Notes: generated from the sequence alone by a model not told the origin. A stretch of DNA of 64,000 nt from Maricaulis sp047308265 (GCF_047308265.1 NZ_JBKQWY010000002.1:186001-250000), one strand, 5' to 3'; positions 8,861 through 16,998 are shown, counted from the stretch's first letter. Numbers and translations are program-made.

Positions 8861-9628
8861 ATGACAGACAAGATCGCGCTGGTAACCGGGGGCGGCAAGC
8901 GGCTGGGTGCGAAAATCGCTGCGGCTCTGGGCGAGGACGGATACCACGTCATTATTCACTACAACAGTTCGGCGACCGAGGCGCGTGCCGTCGAGACCCG
9001 GATCCGCGATGCCGGCGGCTCTGCAGAGACGGCCCAGTTTGAAATGGGTGACAGTGCCGGTGTGGCGCGGTTCATGGCGGACCGGGGCCGGGTGGATGTA
9101 CTGATCAATTCGGCGTCGATTTTCGAGATGGACCGGCCGGAGGATGTCGCGGCGGCCGAGCTGGAACGGGCCATGCGTGTCAATCTGATGGCGCCGGTCC
9201 TGCTGGCCTCGCAGATGGCCCGCCATCATGAGACCCGCGCCTCCGGCGCGATCATCAATATTCTCGATCAGAAGCTTTTCAATCTGAACCCGGACTTCTT
9301 TTCCTACACTCTGTCGAAACATGCGCTTTTGGGCGCGACAACCACCATGGCCATGGCCTTTGCACCGCGTGTGCGGGTGAATGCCATCGCGCCGGGCATT
9401 ACCCTGCCATCGGGTGGACAAAGCCAGGAAGAGTTCGAACGGGCCCACCGCATGAATCCGATGCAGGGTGGCTCTACCCCCGCCGATATCATCCGCACCA
9501 TGCGTTTCATCCTTGCGACACCGGCCATGACAGGGGAGACCCTTATTGTGGATGGTGGTCAGCATCTCGACGCGCGCAATGGCGATGTGATGTATGCCAC
9601 GGGTGTTCCGGAGGACGAACCACGTTGA
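8861..9628 (+). CDS. Pteridine-reductase-like (FolM/PTR1-type) short-chain dehydrogenase
   Basis: The 255-residue SDR has the cofactor motif TGGGKRLG at 9-16. The Lys-Arg pair there is typical of pteridine reductases, which use NADPH. NSAS is at 83-86. In the active site Asp136 (ILDQK) lies 13 residues before Tyr149, with Lys153: the Asp-Tyr-Lys arrangement of PTR1 rather than the usual Ser-Tyr-Lys. It ends with a TGA overlapping the TTG start of folB. Known family members reduce dihydrobiopterin, dihydromonapterin or dihydrofolate; the substrate here is inferred. GAGGA lies 5 nt before the ATG. Confidence 0.85.
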   Translation: MTDKIALVTGGGKRLGAKIAAALGEDGYHVIIHYNSSATEARAVETRIRDAGGSAETAQFEMGDSAGVARFMADRGRVDVLINSASIFEMDRPEDVAAAELERAMRVNLMAPVLLASQMARHHETRASGAIINILDQKLFNLNPDFFSYTLSKHALLGATTTMAMAFAPRVRVNAIAPGITLPSGGQSQEEFERAHRMNPMQGGSTPADIIRTMRFILATPAMTGETLIVDGGQHLDARNGDVMYATGVPEDEPR

Positions 9629-10026
9629 GACTGGATCAAGTGATCGAAAACGCGCTGGCCAATGCCGTTGGCGAGGACGTGTTTATCTACCGCCTGGAAG
9701 GCGTGAAGCTGGATGTCGAGATCGGCATTCACGATTATGAGCGGGGCCGTCGGCAGCGTGTGCTTGTGGACGTCGTGACGATGGTCAGCTCATCCTGGTC
9801 CGGCCAGGACGATATCGAAGCCGTGGTTGATTATGATTATCTGCTACACGGAATTGAGGCTTTGTCCGCTCGCCAGTTTGACCTGCAGGAAACCCTGTGC
9901 GGGGCGATCCTGGACGTGGCCTTGAGTCCCGGGGCCGTGATTGCAGCCCAGGTCACCACACGCAAGGTCGAGGCGTATGACAAGGCGGATGCTGTGGGCC
10001 TTACGCGTTTCAGGCGAAAAATGTGA
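9625..10026 (+). CDS. folB: Dihydroneopterin aldolase-family protein
   Basis: FolB converts 7,8-dihydroneopterin to 6-hydroxymethyl-dihydropterin in folate synthesis. The 133-residue protein shows the family blocks YRLEGVKLDVEIGIHDYERG and AVVDYDYLLHGIEAL, and a C-terminal TTRKVEAYDKADAVGLTRFR. It starts at a TTG (9625) that overlaps the preceding SDR stop as TTGA, with GGAGG 9-10 nt upstream, so it is translationally coupled to a pterin-reductase-like gene. FolX-type epimerases belong to the same fold, so epimerase activity on dihydromonapterin precursors is possible. Confidence 0.85.
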   Translation: MRLDQVIENALANAVGEDVFIYRLEGVKLDVEIGIHDYERGRRQRVLVDVVTMVSSSWSGQDDIEAVVDYDYLLHGIEALSARQFDLQETLCGAILDVALSPGAVIAAQVTTRKVEAYDKADAVGLTRFRRKM

Positions 10027-10045
10027 CCCGTTTGCAGCGTTTTTT

Positions 10046-10074
10046 ACGAAAACGCGCACGATTTTGACGAAAAC
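10046..10074 (+). repeat. Direct repeat ACGAAAAC, 21-bp period
   Basis: ACGAAAAC occurs at 10046-10053 and again at 10067-10074, each preceded by a T run. The 21-bp spacing is two helical turns, which would suit two copies of a regulator on one DNA face. The repeats lie about 80-100 bp before the start of the acidic anchored protein. No regulator is identified. Confidence 0.45.
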
Positions 10075-10149
10075 CTTTCCCTTTTGTCATCACGCAGCCA
10101 TGCTTCACAGCTATAGGCGAGATGCCTTTTGTATCTTGGGGAATGGGCT

Positions 10150-10542
10150 ATGCGTGCTTTTCTTATTGGACTGATTCTGGGAGCGCTCCTTGCTGTGGGC
10201 GGTCTTTTCTATTTTGGTCGTGCTGACTTCACCGGTGTTCCGGTGGTCGAAGGCGCGGCGGACAAACTCTCCGCCATGATCCACGGCGAAGAAACCGTTG
10301 CCGAAGAGGCCGCTCCGGTGGCTGACGAGGCCGACGCTCCGGCTGAAGACGCTCCGGCTGCTGAAGCTCCGATGGCGGACGAGATGGTTGAAGAGACCGT
10401 CGAAGACGCTGTTGAAAACGTCGCTGAAGAGGCTCCGGCCGAAGGCGAAGCCATCGTGGAAGACGCTATCGAGACTGTCGAAGATGCGATCCAGGCGGCT
10501 GAAGATCTGGCGGAAGACGCCAATCCGGACTCAGACAACTAA
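10150..10542 (+). CDS. Membrane-anchored acidic Glu/Ala-rich protein of unknown function
   Basis: The 130-residue protein starts MRAFLIGLILGALLAVGGLF, a single hydrophobic helix that is either an uncleaved anchor or a signal peptide. A short globular stretch (ADFTGVPVVEGAADKLSAMI) follows. The remaining 80 or so residues are almost only Glu, Ala, Asp, Val and Pro, in irregular repeats such as EEAAPVADEADAPAED and VEDAIETVEDAIQ. The tail would be strongly negative and partly coiled coil. The codons repeat heavily (GAAGACGCT). It stands alone, with a hairpin terminator behind it. No function is proposed. Confidence 0.75.
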   Translation: MRAFLIGLILGALLAVGGLFYFGRADFTGVPVVEGAADKLSAMIHGEETVAEEAAPVADEADAPAEDAPAAEAPMADEMVEETVEDAVENVAEEAPAEGEAIVEDAIETVEDAIQAAEDLAEDANPDSDN

Positions 10543-10567
10543 GGTCTGGTCCGAGACGAATGTGATG

Positions 10568-10597
10568 AAGGGGCGTGCCGATGGGGCGCCCCTTTAT
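10568..10597 (+). terminator. Rho-independent terminator after the acidic protein gene
   Basis: AAGGGGCG at 10568-10575 pairs perfectly with CGCCCCTT at 10587-10594 around an 11-nt loop, and is followed by TATT. It lies 26 bp after the stop at 10542. The uridine tract is short. Confidence 0.7.
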
Positions 10598-10707
10598 TGT
10601 GCGCGCCGCCCTGTCTTGAAGGGCCCGCCTTGCCATTGCACCCTTGTGATGCTCATCTCAGGTTCAGCGATGCGGCCGATAGTGGGGCTTCGTTTGAGAG
10701 GGGTATG

Positions 10708-11427
10708 ATGATGCAACGTCGACATTTTATTCTCGCGGGACTGGCCGCATGCGCGGCGCCCACCGGTCTGGCCTCGCTCGCCCAGGCTCAAGGTTTCAGT
10801 CAATCACGCGCAGCGGACGGGGTGCGTGAAGCGCTGACCCAGGCCGCCCGACTGGCCACGACCCGTCTGGGACGTCATGACGGATTTTGGGGCGACCCGG
10901 TTGTGCGTATTCCTCTTCCGCGTGAGATCGCGGCCGTTCAGTCCCGCCTGCGCCCGCTGGGGCTGTCGGGCTATATTGATGATATCGAGCTGAGCCTGAA
11001 CCGGGCCGCGGAAACGGCGATGCCCGCCGCGCGCGATATTGTGGTGAATTCAGTGTCTCGCATGACCGTCCAGGATGCGGTGGGTATTGTGCAGGGCGGG
11101 GATACGTCCGCGACGGACTATCTGCGCCGGGCATCCGGTCCCCGACTGGGCGAGTTGCTGGAGCCGAGAATGCAAGGGACTTTGCGGGATGCGGGGGCCT
11201 ATGCGGCGCTGGACCGTGTCGAACCCTATGTGGACCAGGGCAATTCCTTCCTCAACCGGTTTGGTCTCGGGCGCGTCAATACACAGGATCTCGCGGATCA
11301 GGTCACCGATCATGCGGTCGACAAGGCGCTGGATGGGGTCTTCCACTATATCGGAGTTGAGGAACGGGCGATCCGCCGGGATCCGCTGGGACAGGCCTCG
11401 GCGCTTCTGCGTCAGGTATTTGGCTAG
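10708..11427 (+). CDS. DUF4197-family exported protein
   Basis: The product has about 239 residues. An RR-containing signal sequence (MQRRHFILAGLAACAAPTGL) ends near SLAQAQ, so it is exported to the periplasm. The RR followed by a hydrophobic core could be read by Tat or Sec. The mature part matches DUF4197 as I know it: ALTQAARLATTRLGRHDGFW, VRIPLPREIAAVQSRLRPLG, and the C-terminal DKALDGVFHYIGVEERAIRR. Three ATGs lie in tandem at 10705, 10708 and 10711; the GAGAGG upstream best suits the second or third. Function is unknown. Confidence 0.82.
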   Translation: MMQRRHFILAGLAACAAPTGLASLAQAQGFSQSRAADGVREALTQAARLATTRLGRHDGFWGDPVVRIPLPREIAAVQSRLRPLGLSGYIDDIELSLNRAAETAMPAARDIVVNSVSRMTVQDAVGIVQGGDTSATDYLRRASGPRLGELLEPRMQGTLRDAGAYAALDRVEPYVDQGNSFLNRFGLGRVNTQDLADQVTDHAVDKALDGVFHYIGVEERAIRRDPLGQASALLRQVFG

Positions 11428-11440
11428 GCGGGCGGGCTCT

Positions 11441-11467
11441 CTCTCGCCCCGCCAGGCGGGGCGAGGG
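11441..11467. terminator. GC-rich inverted repeat between convergent genes
   Basis: CTCGCCCCGCC and GGCGGGGCGAG face each other around a single A, with further partial pairing outside, between the DUF4197 stop (11427) and the antiporter stop (11470). There is no T run on either side. It could act as a bidirectional transcription barrier, but the call rests only on position and pairing. Confidence 0.5.
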
Positions 11468-11469
11468 AA

Positions 11470-12462
11470 TCAGACGGCCGCGAGTGCCGAATGGGCCAGA
11501 ACGGCGATATAGGACACATAGCCCAGCGTGAGCAAAACACCCAGGATCCGTCCAATCGACAGGCGCGCCAGGATAATGCCCAGAATGACCAGGGTTGCGC
11601 CCAGCATGACCCACATATCGAGGCTGTAGAACGCCTGAGGCACGGGCAGGGGATGACCGGCCAGAGACGCTGCAACGGCGGTGGCCCCGCCGACCGCAAA
11701 CACGTTGAACACATTTGAGCCGAGCACATTGCCGATGGCCAGATCGGCTTGTTTGCGGATCGAGGCCATGACGACTGTTGCCAGTTCCGGCAGTGAGGTG
11801 CCGAAAGCCAGTGCGGTCAGACCAATCAGGGCCGGATCGACATGCAGGGCTTCGGCTGCGGCCGTGCCCCCGGCGACAATCATCTGGGCGCCGATCGGCA
11901 GGCCGACCAGACCGAGCACAATGGCACCGATAATCATCGGCATGCGGCCAGGCAGGCCTTCCATACCGTCCAGATCCGTCATCTCCTGGAGGGTCGGATC
12001 ATCCGTTGTACGCTGTGACAGGATGGCGAGAATGCTGACATAGGCGATGATGAGACCGAACAGGATCAGGCCTTCGGTCAGCGTGATGACGAGATCATAA
12101 CCGGTCGCAAAAAGCGCAAACGCAGCGATCAGCGCAATAATGGCATTGCGGCGCACACCCGGCGTGGTGGTCTTGATGGCCCCGAACACCGCGGGCAGGC
12201 CCAGAACCAGCAGGAAATTGGCGATGTTCGAGCCGACGATATTGCCGAGCGCCAGTCCCGGTGCACCATTCAGGGCCGACTGGACCGAGACCACAAGTTC
12301 AGGGGCGGATGTGCCAAAGGCGATAATGGTCAGGCCGACAAACAGCGGGGGCAGCTTCCACTTGCGGGCAAGGGCTGCGCTTCCACGAACAAGCAGGTCT
12401 CCTCCAAACAGAAGGACAACCAGACCAGCCAGAATCAGGCTGATGTAAACCGGTGCGGCCAT
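11470..12462 (-). CDS. Calcium/sodium antiporter (CaCA superfamily, YrbG type)
   Basis: The 330-residue inner-membrane protein has about ten membrane helices and the two inverted alpha-repeats that bind cations in CaCA exchangers. The first contains GTSAPELVVSVQSALNG and GNIVGSNIANFLLVLG. The second contains FGTSLPELATVVMASIRK and GNVLGSNVFNVFAVGG. It would exchange calcium for sodium or protons. A 26-codon ORF ends 22 bp upstream on the same strand and may share its transcript. No Shine-Dalgarno is visible before the ATG at 12462. Confidence 0.93.
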   Translation of the reverse strand: MAAPVYISLILAGLVVLLFGGDLLVRGSAALARKWKLPPLFVGLTIIAFGTSAPELVVSVQSALNGAPGLALGNIVGSNIANFLLVLGLPAVFGAIKTTTPGVRRNAIIALIAAFALFATGYDLVITLTEGLILFGLIIAYVSILAILSQRTTDDPTLQEMTDLDGMEGLPGRMPMIIGAIVLGLVGLPIGAQMIVAGGTAAAEALHVDPALIGLTALAFGTSLPELATVVMASIRKQADLAIGNVLGSNVFNVFAVGGATAVAASLAGHPLPVPQAFYSLDMWVMLGATLVILGIILARLSIGRILGVLLTLGYVSYIAVLAHSALAAV

Positions 12463-12484
12463 GACAGGGTGTACGCGTCAGGAC

Positions 12485-12565
12485 TTAGTCGAAACGACGA
12501 TATTCGATGAGGTTGAGAAGGCCGAAAAGAGCCGCCACAAGACCCAGAGCAATAAGCGCAGCCAT
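12485..12565 (-). CDS. Possible 26-residue single-helix membrane protein
   Basis: The short frame reads MAALIALGLVAALFGLLNLI then EYRRFD before a TAA stop. It is one hydrophobic helix with a charged C-terminal tail. It lies 22 bp before the antiporter gene on the same strand and uses common codons of its neighbours. The upstream sequence GGGATGTGATACC gives only a weak ribosome site. It may be a small membrane protein or a leader peptide. It is easy to miss by length cutoffs and is not proven to be translated. Confidence 0.45.
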   Translation of the reverse strand: MAALIALGLVAALFGLLNLIEYRRFD

Positions 12566-12671
12566 GGTATCACATCCCGAACTGAGGCCGGTCGTGCCAT
12601 TCACGCCCGGTCGATAACTGATTGGGCACAGATAGCGTGAACAATGCCCTCTGGCTAGGAGGAGGCTTCAT

Positions 12672-13148
12672 ATGAATTGGCGCTTGGCATTTGAACCGGT
12701 TCTGACCCCTGTTTTCCGGACATGGTGGCGCGTATCGCGCGGCATGACACTGGGGGTGCGCGGTTTTGTCCAGGATGAACAGGGCCGCGTGGTTCTGGTG
12801 CGCCATACCTATATGCCCGGCTGGTATCTGCCTGGTGGCGGGGTCGAGCGGGGCGAGCCGGTCGCGACGTCACTGGTTCGGGAATTGCGCGAGGAGGCCG
12901 GGGTGGATCTCACCGAGCCGCCGGAGTTTTTGGGAATCTATTCCAACCACAAGGCCTTTCGCGGGGATCATGTCGTGGTGTATCGGGCGCGTGGCTGGAC
13001 CCCCTGTGAACCGGATTTTCGCGGGGAGATCGATGCGCTCGAATGGTTTGACCCGGAGGATCTGCCTGAGGAGGCCACATCGGCAACCCGGGCCCGGATC
13101 GCCGAAGCGCTCGGGCAAAAACCAGTCTCACCGTATTGGACAGATTAG
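12672..13148 (+). CDS. Nudix hydrolase
   Basis: The 158-residue protein has a complete Nudix box at about residues 56-78 (GGGVERGEPVATSLVRELRE followed by EAGV), so it should hydrolyse a nucleoside-diphosphate-X substrate with a divalent metal. The flanking WYLPGGG and the C-terminal LEWFDPEDLPEEAT are typical. Its N-terminus, NWRLAFEPVLTPVFRTWWRV, is amphipathic and aromatic and may lie on the membrane. A strong AGGAGG precedes the ATG. The substrate cannot be predicted, and it stands as a single gene. Confidence 0.9.
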   Translation: MNWRLAFEPVLTPVFRTWWRVSRGMTLGVRGFVQDEQGRVVLVRHTYMPGWYLPGGGVERGEPVATSLVRELREEAGVDLTEPPEFLGIYSNHKAFRGDHVVVYRARGWTPCEPDFRGEIDALEWFDPEDLPEEATSATRARIAEALGQKPVSPYWTD

Positions 13149-13452
13149 ACGCCCCGCAAGGACTGGACGGGTTTCACGCGCCGGGCCGGGTGTAAGCGTG
13201 AAGTGGTGGTGTGTCGACCCCGCGCTTTGCGAGGGTTGTCGATTGCCGGGCCGGCACACCACCGGGCGCACAATCACACTCTCGCAGAGCCGCGCTGAAC
13301 GCGGGCTGACTGCAAATGTCGCAATTTCGCCGGAAAGCCGACAGGTGGTATTGCGAGATGAGTTGCAAAATCAGTCAGGATTTTCTTTGCTGTAACTGTT
13401 TTCGCCCACAGTCTGGGGGAAATCGATTCGGGACGACAAAAGAGCTGCCATT
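13149..13452. other. Structured intergenic region of 304 bp
   Basis: No convincing gene is present. GGTGGTGTG at 13205-13213 pairs perfectly with CACACCACC at 13255-13263. Inside, TCGAC pairs with GTCGA around a CGC/GCG helix, giving a nested stem. GCCGGGCCGG occurs twice, at about 13182 and 13245. It might be the 5' leader of the downstream kinase or a small RNA. No known riboswitch consensus was recognised. Confidence 0.4.
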
Positions 13453-15756
13453 TTGGACCAGGCTGACACAGACACGCCGGAACGCGGGGGAACGGCGCGA
13501 CCGGAAGCGCTGGACACGGCGATGGGGTGGCTGGGGCAAGCCGCTCCGGCGCTCGCAGCGCTATTGTGTATCATCCTGATTTTTATCTCGGTTTCGTTTG
13601 GTGAACGCGAATTGCGACGCACTGCGCGTGAATCGGTGCGTGACACGCTGGAAACAGTGATGGGCAGCGCCATCCAGCGTTTCGAGGCCTGGGCCCGTCA
13701 AAAAGAAGTCGATGTCGCGATCTGGTCGGATGATGACCAGATTCATGAGAGTTTGATCAATCTATTGGAGGCCTCCACACGGGCTGAACTCGCCGATGCC
13801 AAGGCCCAGGCCGATTTGCGCATGGAATTGGGCGAATGGCTGGGGCAGAGGGGGTATGGTGGTTATTTCGTCCTAGCGCCGAATGGCACCGTTCTGGCCA
13901 GTACCCGAACTGAACTGATTGGCCTTCCGATTCCGATTCTCGACTTGCTCGACCGGGATCACCTGATGGGTGAGGGGGCGCATCTGACCCTGCCCGTACG
14001 TGCCGGCGAGGTGGGTATTGGCCAGAGTGCCGCGATCGAAACCCCAGATACCCTGATGTTTGTGGTTGCTCCGATTGCCTTGGATGATGAGCCAGCAGCC
14101 GGGTTTCTGGTTTTCGAGATCGATCCTCAAGCCGAGGCAAATGCGATTTTCCAGGGTGCGCGGACCGGCTTGTCGGGCGAGACCTACGCCATCGACCGGG
14201 GTGGGCGTCTCCTTTCGGAATCGCGTTTCAACGACCAACTGACGGATTGGGGCCTCCTGCGTGCGGGCCAGAGCTCGGCGCTGACACTAGCTGCTCGCGA
14301 TCCGGGCTTTCAGCTTGATAGTCCGACGCGCACCTTGCCCGATCTTGTCAGCTTGCCGCTGACGGAGGCCGCTCGCTCGGCGACGATCGGTGAACGCGGC
14401 GAGAACCTGGTCGGTTATCGGGACTATCGGGGTGTTCCGGTGATCGGGGTGTGGGCCTGGATCGAGCACCGACAGTTTGGTGTGATCACCGAAATGGATC
14501 TTGCCGAGGCCTTTTCCGGCGCCAACAAGGCACGCGCGGTTCTCAGGGTTTTTGCCGTGGCGGTGGCGCTGGCTTTCATCCTGCTCACGGTCTTGTTCAA
14601 CGCACACCGTACCATCATCCAGCAGCGTGCTCGGGCCATTGAAGACACCCAGCAGAACCTGCGGCGTATTTTGATGACCGCCGCGGAAGGCATTTATGGT
14701 GTGGATGGTGAAGGACGATGCACGTTTATCAATCGCCAGGCCTGCCAGATGACCGGGTTCAGCGAGGAAGAGGTCATCGGGCGCTCGGTGCATAGCCTGA
14801 TCCACCACTCCCGGTCCGATGGATCCCTCTTCCCGCAGGAAGAGTGTGATCTGCACGGCGGCCGTGTGGCCAGTGTGGAAGGCCGGATGGAGTATTACTG
14901 GACCAAGTCGGGTCAGTCTTTCCCCGTCGAGGTGTCCATGTCCCGCGTGGATGCGGACGATCCCAAATCCGGCGCCGTGATCACTTTCCGGGACGTGTCC
15001 CAGCGCTTGCGCGACGAACTCGCCTTGCGTCGCTACGCCCAGGAATTGAAGCGTTCGAACGCAGAATTGCAGGAGTTTGCCTACGCCGCCTCGCACGATC
15101 TTCAGGAGCCCTTGCGCAAGATTCAGACTTTCGGTCAGCGGCTCTCCAACAAGTATGCGGGCGAGCTGGATGAGTCGGGCGAGCTTTATATCGACCGCAT
15201 GGTCAATTCCGCGACCCGCATGCGTCAGCTGATTGATGATCTTCTGAGCTATTCGCGGGTCAATACCAAGAGCACGGCATTCCTGCCCGTTGATCTGAAT
15301 ACAGTGGTCAGCGAGGTTTTGTCCGATCTGGAGCCGCGGATCCAGTCCTTGGGGGCGACAGTGCGGATTGAAGGTTTGCCGGCGATCGAGGCCGATCCGA
15401 CCCAGATGCAGCAACTTTTCCTGAATCTGGTCTCCAATGCGCTCAAATTCCATCGCACGGGCGTGAAACCTTCCGTGTCCATTGATGGATCGATCGAAGT
15501 GGGAGAGAGTGGCGCCGTCGCCCGGATCGCAGTGGCCGATAATGGAATTGGTTTCGATCCGAAGCATGGCGAGCGTATCTTTGGCATGTTTGAACGTCTG
15601 CATGGACGTGACGAGTATGAGGGCACCGGTGTGGGCCTGGCGACCTGTCGCAAGATCGCCGAACGCCATGCCGGCAGTCTCACGGCCTGGGGGGAGCCCG
15701 GGGCCGGAGCCGTATTCACACTGGTTTTGCCGATCCGACAGGCAAATCTGGGCTAG
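13453..15756 (+). CDS. Membrane sensor histidine kinase with Cache-like sensor and PAS domain
   Basis: The 767-residue kinase has a membrane helix at about 30-48, a roughly 300-residue extracytoplasmic sensor resembling a double Cache domain, and a second helix at about 363-382. A PAS domain follows at about 400-515 (AEGIYGVDGEGRCTFINRQA). The HisKA helix EFAYAASHDLQEPLRKIQTF has His548, and the HATPase has NLVSNALKFH, DNGIGFD and GTGVGLATC. The kinase core is of the bacteriophytochrome type. The TTG at 13453 is the longest start; an ATG at 13522 is the alternative, and neither has a strong ribosome site. A single-domain receiver follows. Confidence 0.9.
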   Translation: MDQADTDTPERGGTARPEALDTAMGWLGQAAPALAALLCIILIFISVSFGERELRRTARESVRDTLETVMGSAIQRFEAWARQKEVDVAIWSDDDQIHESLINLLEASTRAELADAKAQADLRMELGEWLGQRGYGGYFVLAPNGTVLASTRTELIGLPIPILDLLDRDHLMGEGAHLTLPVRAGEVGIGQSAAIETPDTLMFVVAPIALDDEPAAGFLVFEIDPQAEANAIFQGARTGLSGETYAIDRGGRLLSESRFNDQLTDWGLLRAGQSSALTLAARDPGFQLDSPTRTLPDLVSLPLTEAARSATIGERGENLVGYRDYRGVPVIGVWAWIEHRQFGVITEMDLAEAFSGANKARAVLRVFAVAVALAFILLTVLFNAHRTIIQQRARAIEDTQQNLRRILMTAAEGIYGVDGEGRCTFINRQACQMTGFSEEEVIGRSVHSLIHHSRSDGSLFPQEECDLHGGRVASVEGRMEYYWTKSGQSFPVEVSMSRVDADDPKSGAVITFRDVSQRLRDELALRRYAQELKRSNAELQEFAYAASHDLQEPLRKIQTFGQRLSNKYAGELDESGELYIDRMVNSATRMRQLIDDLLSYSRVNTKSTAFLPVDLNTVVSEVLSDLEPRIQSLGATVRIEGLPAIEADPTQMQQLFLNLVSNALKFHRTGVKPSVSIDGSIEVGESGAVARIAVADNGIGFDPKHGERIFGMFERLHGRDEYEGTGVGLATCRKIAERHAGSLTAWGEPGAGAVFTLVLPIRQANLG

Positions 15757-15810
15757 ACAAATCCGGATCGTCCGGAGAAAAACAAGACAGACACGGTGAG
15801 GAAGACATAG

Positions 15811-16284
15811 ATGAGCTCTGAAAACCGGCTTTTCACCATCTTGATGGTGGATGACGACCCTGATGACCGGCTGCTGTTTAAGGAAGCCTGTGAGGAAGTG
15901 CGCCTGCGCAATCCGATCGAGTTTCTGGAGAATGGCGAGCAGTTGATCGACTATCTCAAGCGCCAGGGTGATTATGCCGGACGGTCTGGAGAGCCCTATC
16001 CCGGTGTGATCCTGCTCGATCTCAATATGCCGTTGAAAGACGGGCGTGAGGCGTTGGAAGAGATCAAGTCTGATCCGGACCTGCGTCACATTCCGATCGT
16101 GGTACTCACCACGTCCAAGAGCGAGGACGACATCCTGTCCTCCTATGGTCTGGGAGCCTCCTCCTACATCGTGAAACCGATCTCGCTGGATCGACTGATG
16201 CGGGTGGTCAATTCCATAGGTGAATACTGGGTGGAGATCGTCCAGGTGCCGAGTGCGGACGTCGCTGATCCCAGCGAGGCATAA
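15811..16284 (+). CDS. Rcp1-like single-domain response regulator
   Basis: The 157-residue protein is a receiver domain alone: MVDDDPDDR acidic pocket, phospho-acceptor Asp70 in VILLDLNMPLKDG, VVLTTSKSEDD, and Lys in YIVKPISLDRL. It has the extended LKRQGDYAG insert seen in Rcp1-type receivers that partner phytochrome-like kinases. It lies 54 bp after such a kinase core and should be its phospho-acceptor. With no output domain it probably acts by protein contact or as a phosphate sink. Confidence 0.92.
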   Translation: MSSENRLFTILMVDDDPDDRLLFKEACEEVRLRNPIEFLENGEQLIDYLKRQGDYAGRSGEPYPGVILLDLNMPLKDGREALEEIKSDPDLRHIPIVVLTTSKSEDDILSSYGLGASSYIVKPISLDRLMRVVNSIGEYWVEIVQVPSADVADPSEA

Positions 16285-16397
16285 TCGCCTTTTCTAGCCA
16301 TATTTCGAGGTTTTTGAGTCTGGGCGCGTCGCCAGACTTGATACACTCAACCTGTCTGGAAGCAGACAGATCGGGGGGGATCGCTCCGTGATCTGTC

Positions 16398-16946
16398 ATG
16401 CCAGAGGGAGGTGTGGTCGTGCTGTGTGCTCGTGTACGCAATACCCGCGAACCGTCGAACCGTATCGACGCGTCCTTGGCTCTTACCGTGATTTTGGGCA
16501 TCACTCTGGTGCTGATCGCGAACATGAGCCTGACCGGTCCAGCTGACGCCCGGCCCGTCACCAGGACAGGCACGCCCCCTGCGAGCATGCCGATACAGCC
16601 AGTTTTCCCGTCAGACCCGGCCGCCCCGACAGACCTGGCCAGTCCGCGTGAACAGCCGAGGGGGATGGACAATGCCTTTGGTCATATCGTTCGTGTGCAT
16701 GTCGAAGACACTCAATTCGATGCGCTTTTTTCTGCAGATGGCGGGTATGCAGACAGCCGTGGCGTGGCCGGGCGCTGGAGGTATGACGGCCAGCTTTGCA
16801 TTACAGTGAACACCCGGCAGGGACCGTCAACAAACTGCGGGCCGTGGAACCCGGATCTGGTGGCCGGTGATGTGTGGCAAACCGGGGGCTGGTCGGATGA
16901 TGACCGTATCGTCCGGATTGAACTCATCCCGATTCGGGCGTGGTAG
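16398..16946 (+). CDS. Membrane-anchored protein of unknown function
   Basis: The 182-residue reading has a hydrophobic helix (LALTVILGITLVLIANMSLT) near residues 27-46, a Pro/Ala-rich linker, and a C-terminal domain of about 90 residues. That domain has two cysteines and a tryptophan-rich pattern (GRWRYDGQLCITVN, NCGPW, VWQTGGW), loosely recalling DUF995-like outer proteins. GGGAGG at about 16404 sits 8 nt before an in-frame GTG at 16419, which may be the true start instead of the ATG at 16398. It follows the kinase/receiver pair by 113 bp; a functional link is only possible. Confidence 0.6.
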   Translation: MPEGGVVVLCARVRNTREPSNRIDASLALTVILGITLVLIANMSLTGPADARPVTRTGTPPASMPIQPVFPSDPAAPTDLASPREQPRGMDNAFGHIVRVHVEDTQFDALFSADGGYADSRGVAGRWRYDGQLCITVNTRQGPSTNCGPWNPDLVAGDVWQTGGWSDDDRIVRIELIPIRAW

Positions 16947-16998
16947 GACCGGGCAGTCAGCGCGTATTCATCCGTCGTGCCGGAAGATGATTGCGGTT

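Noticed and set aside
14287..16089. A 600-codon open frame antisense to the sensor kinase
   Set aside because: All kinase motifs lie on the + strand; the antisense reading is low in recognisable motifs and spans the gap into the receiver gene.
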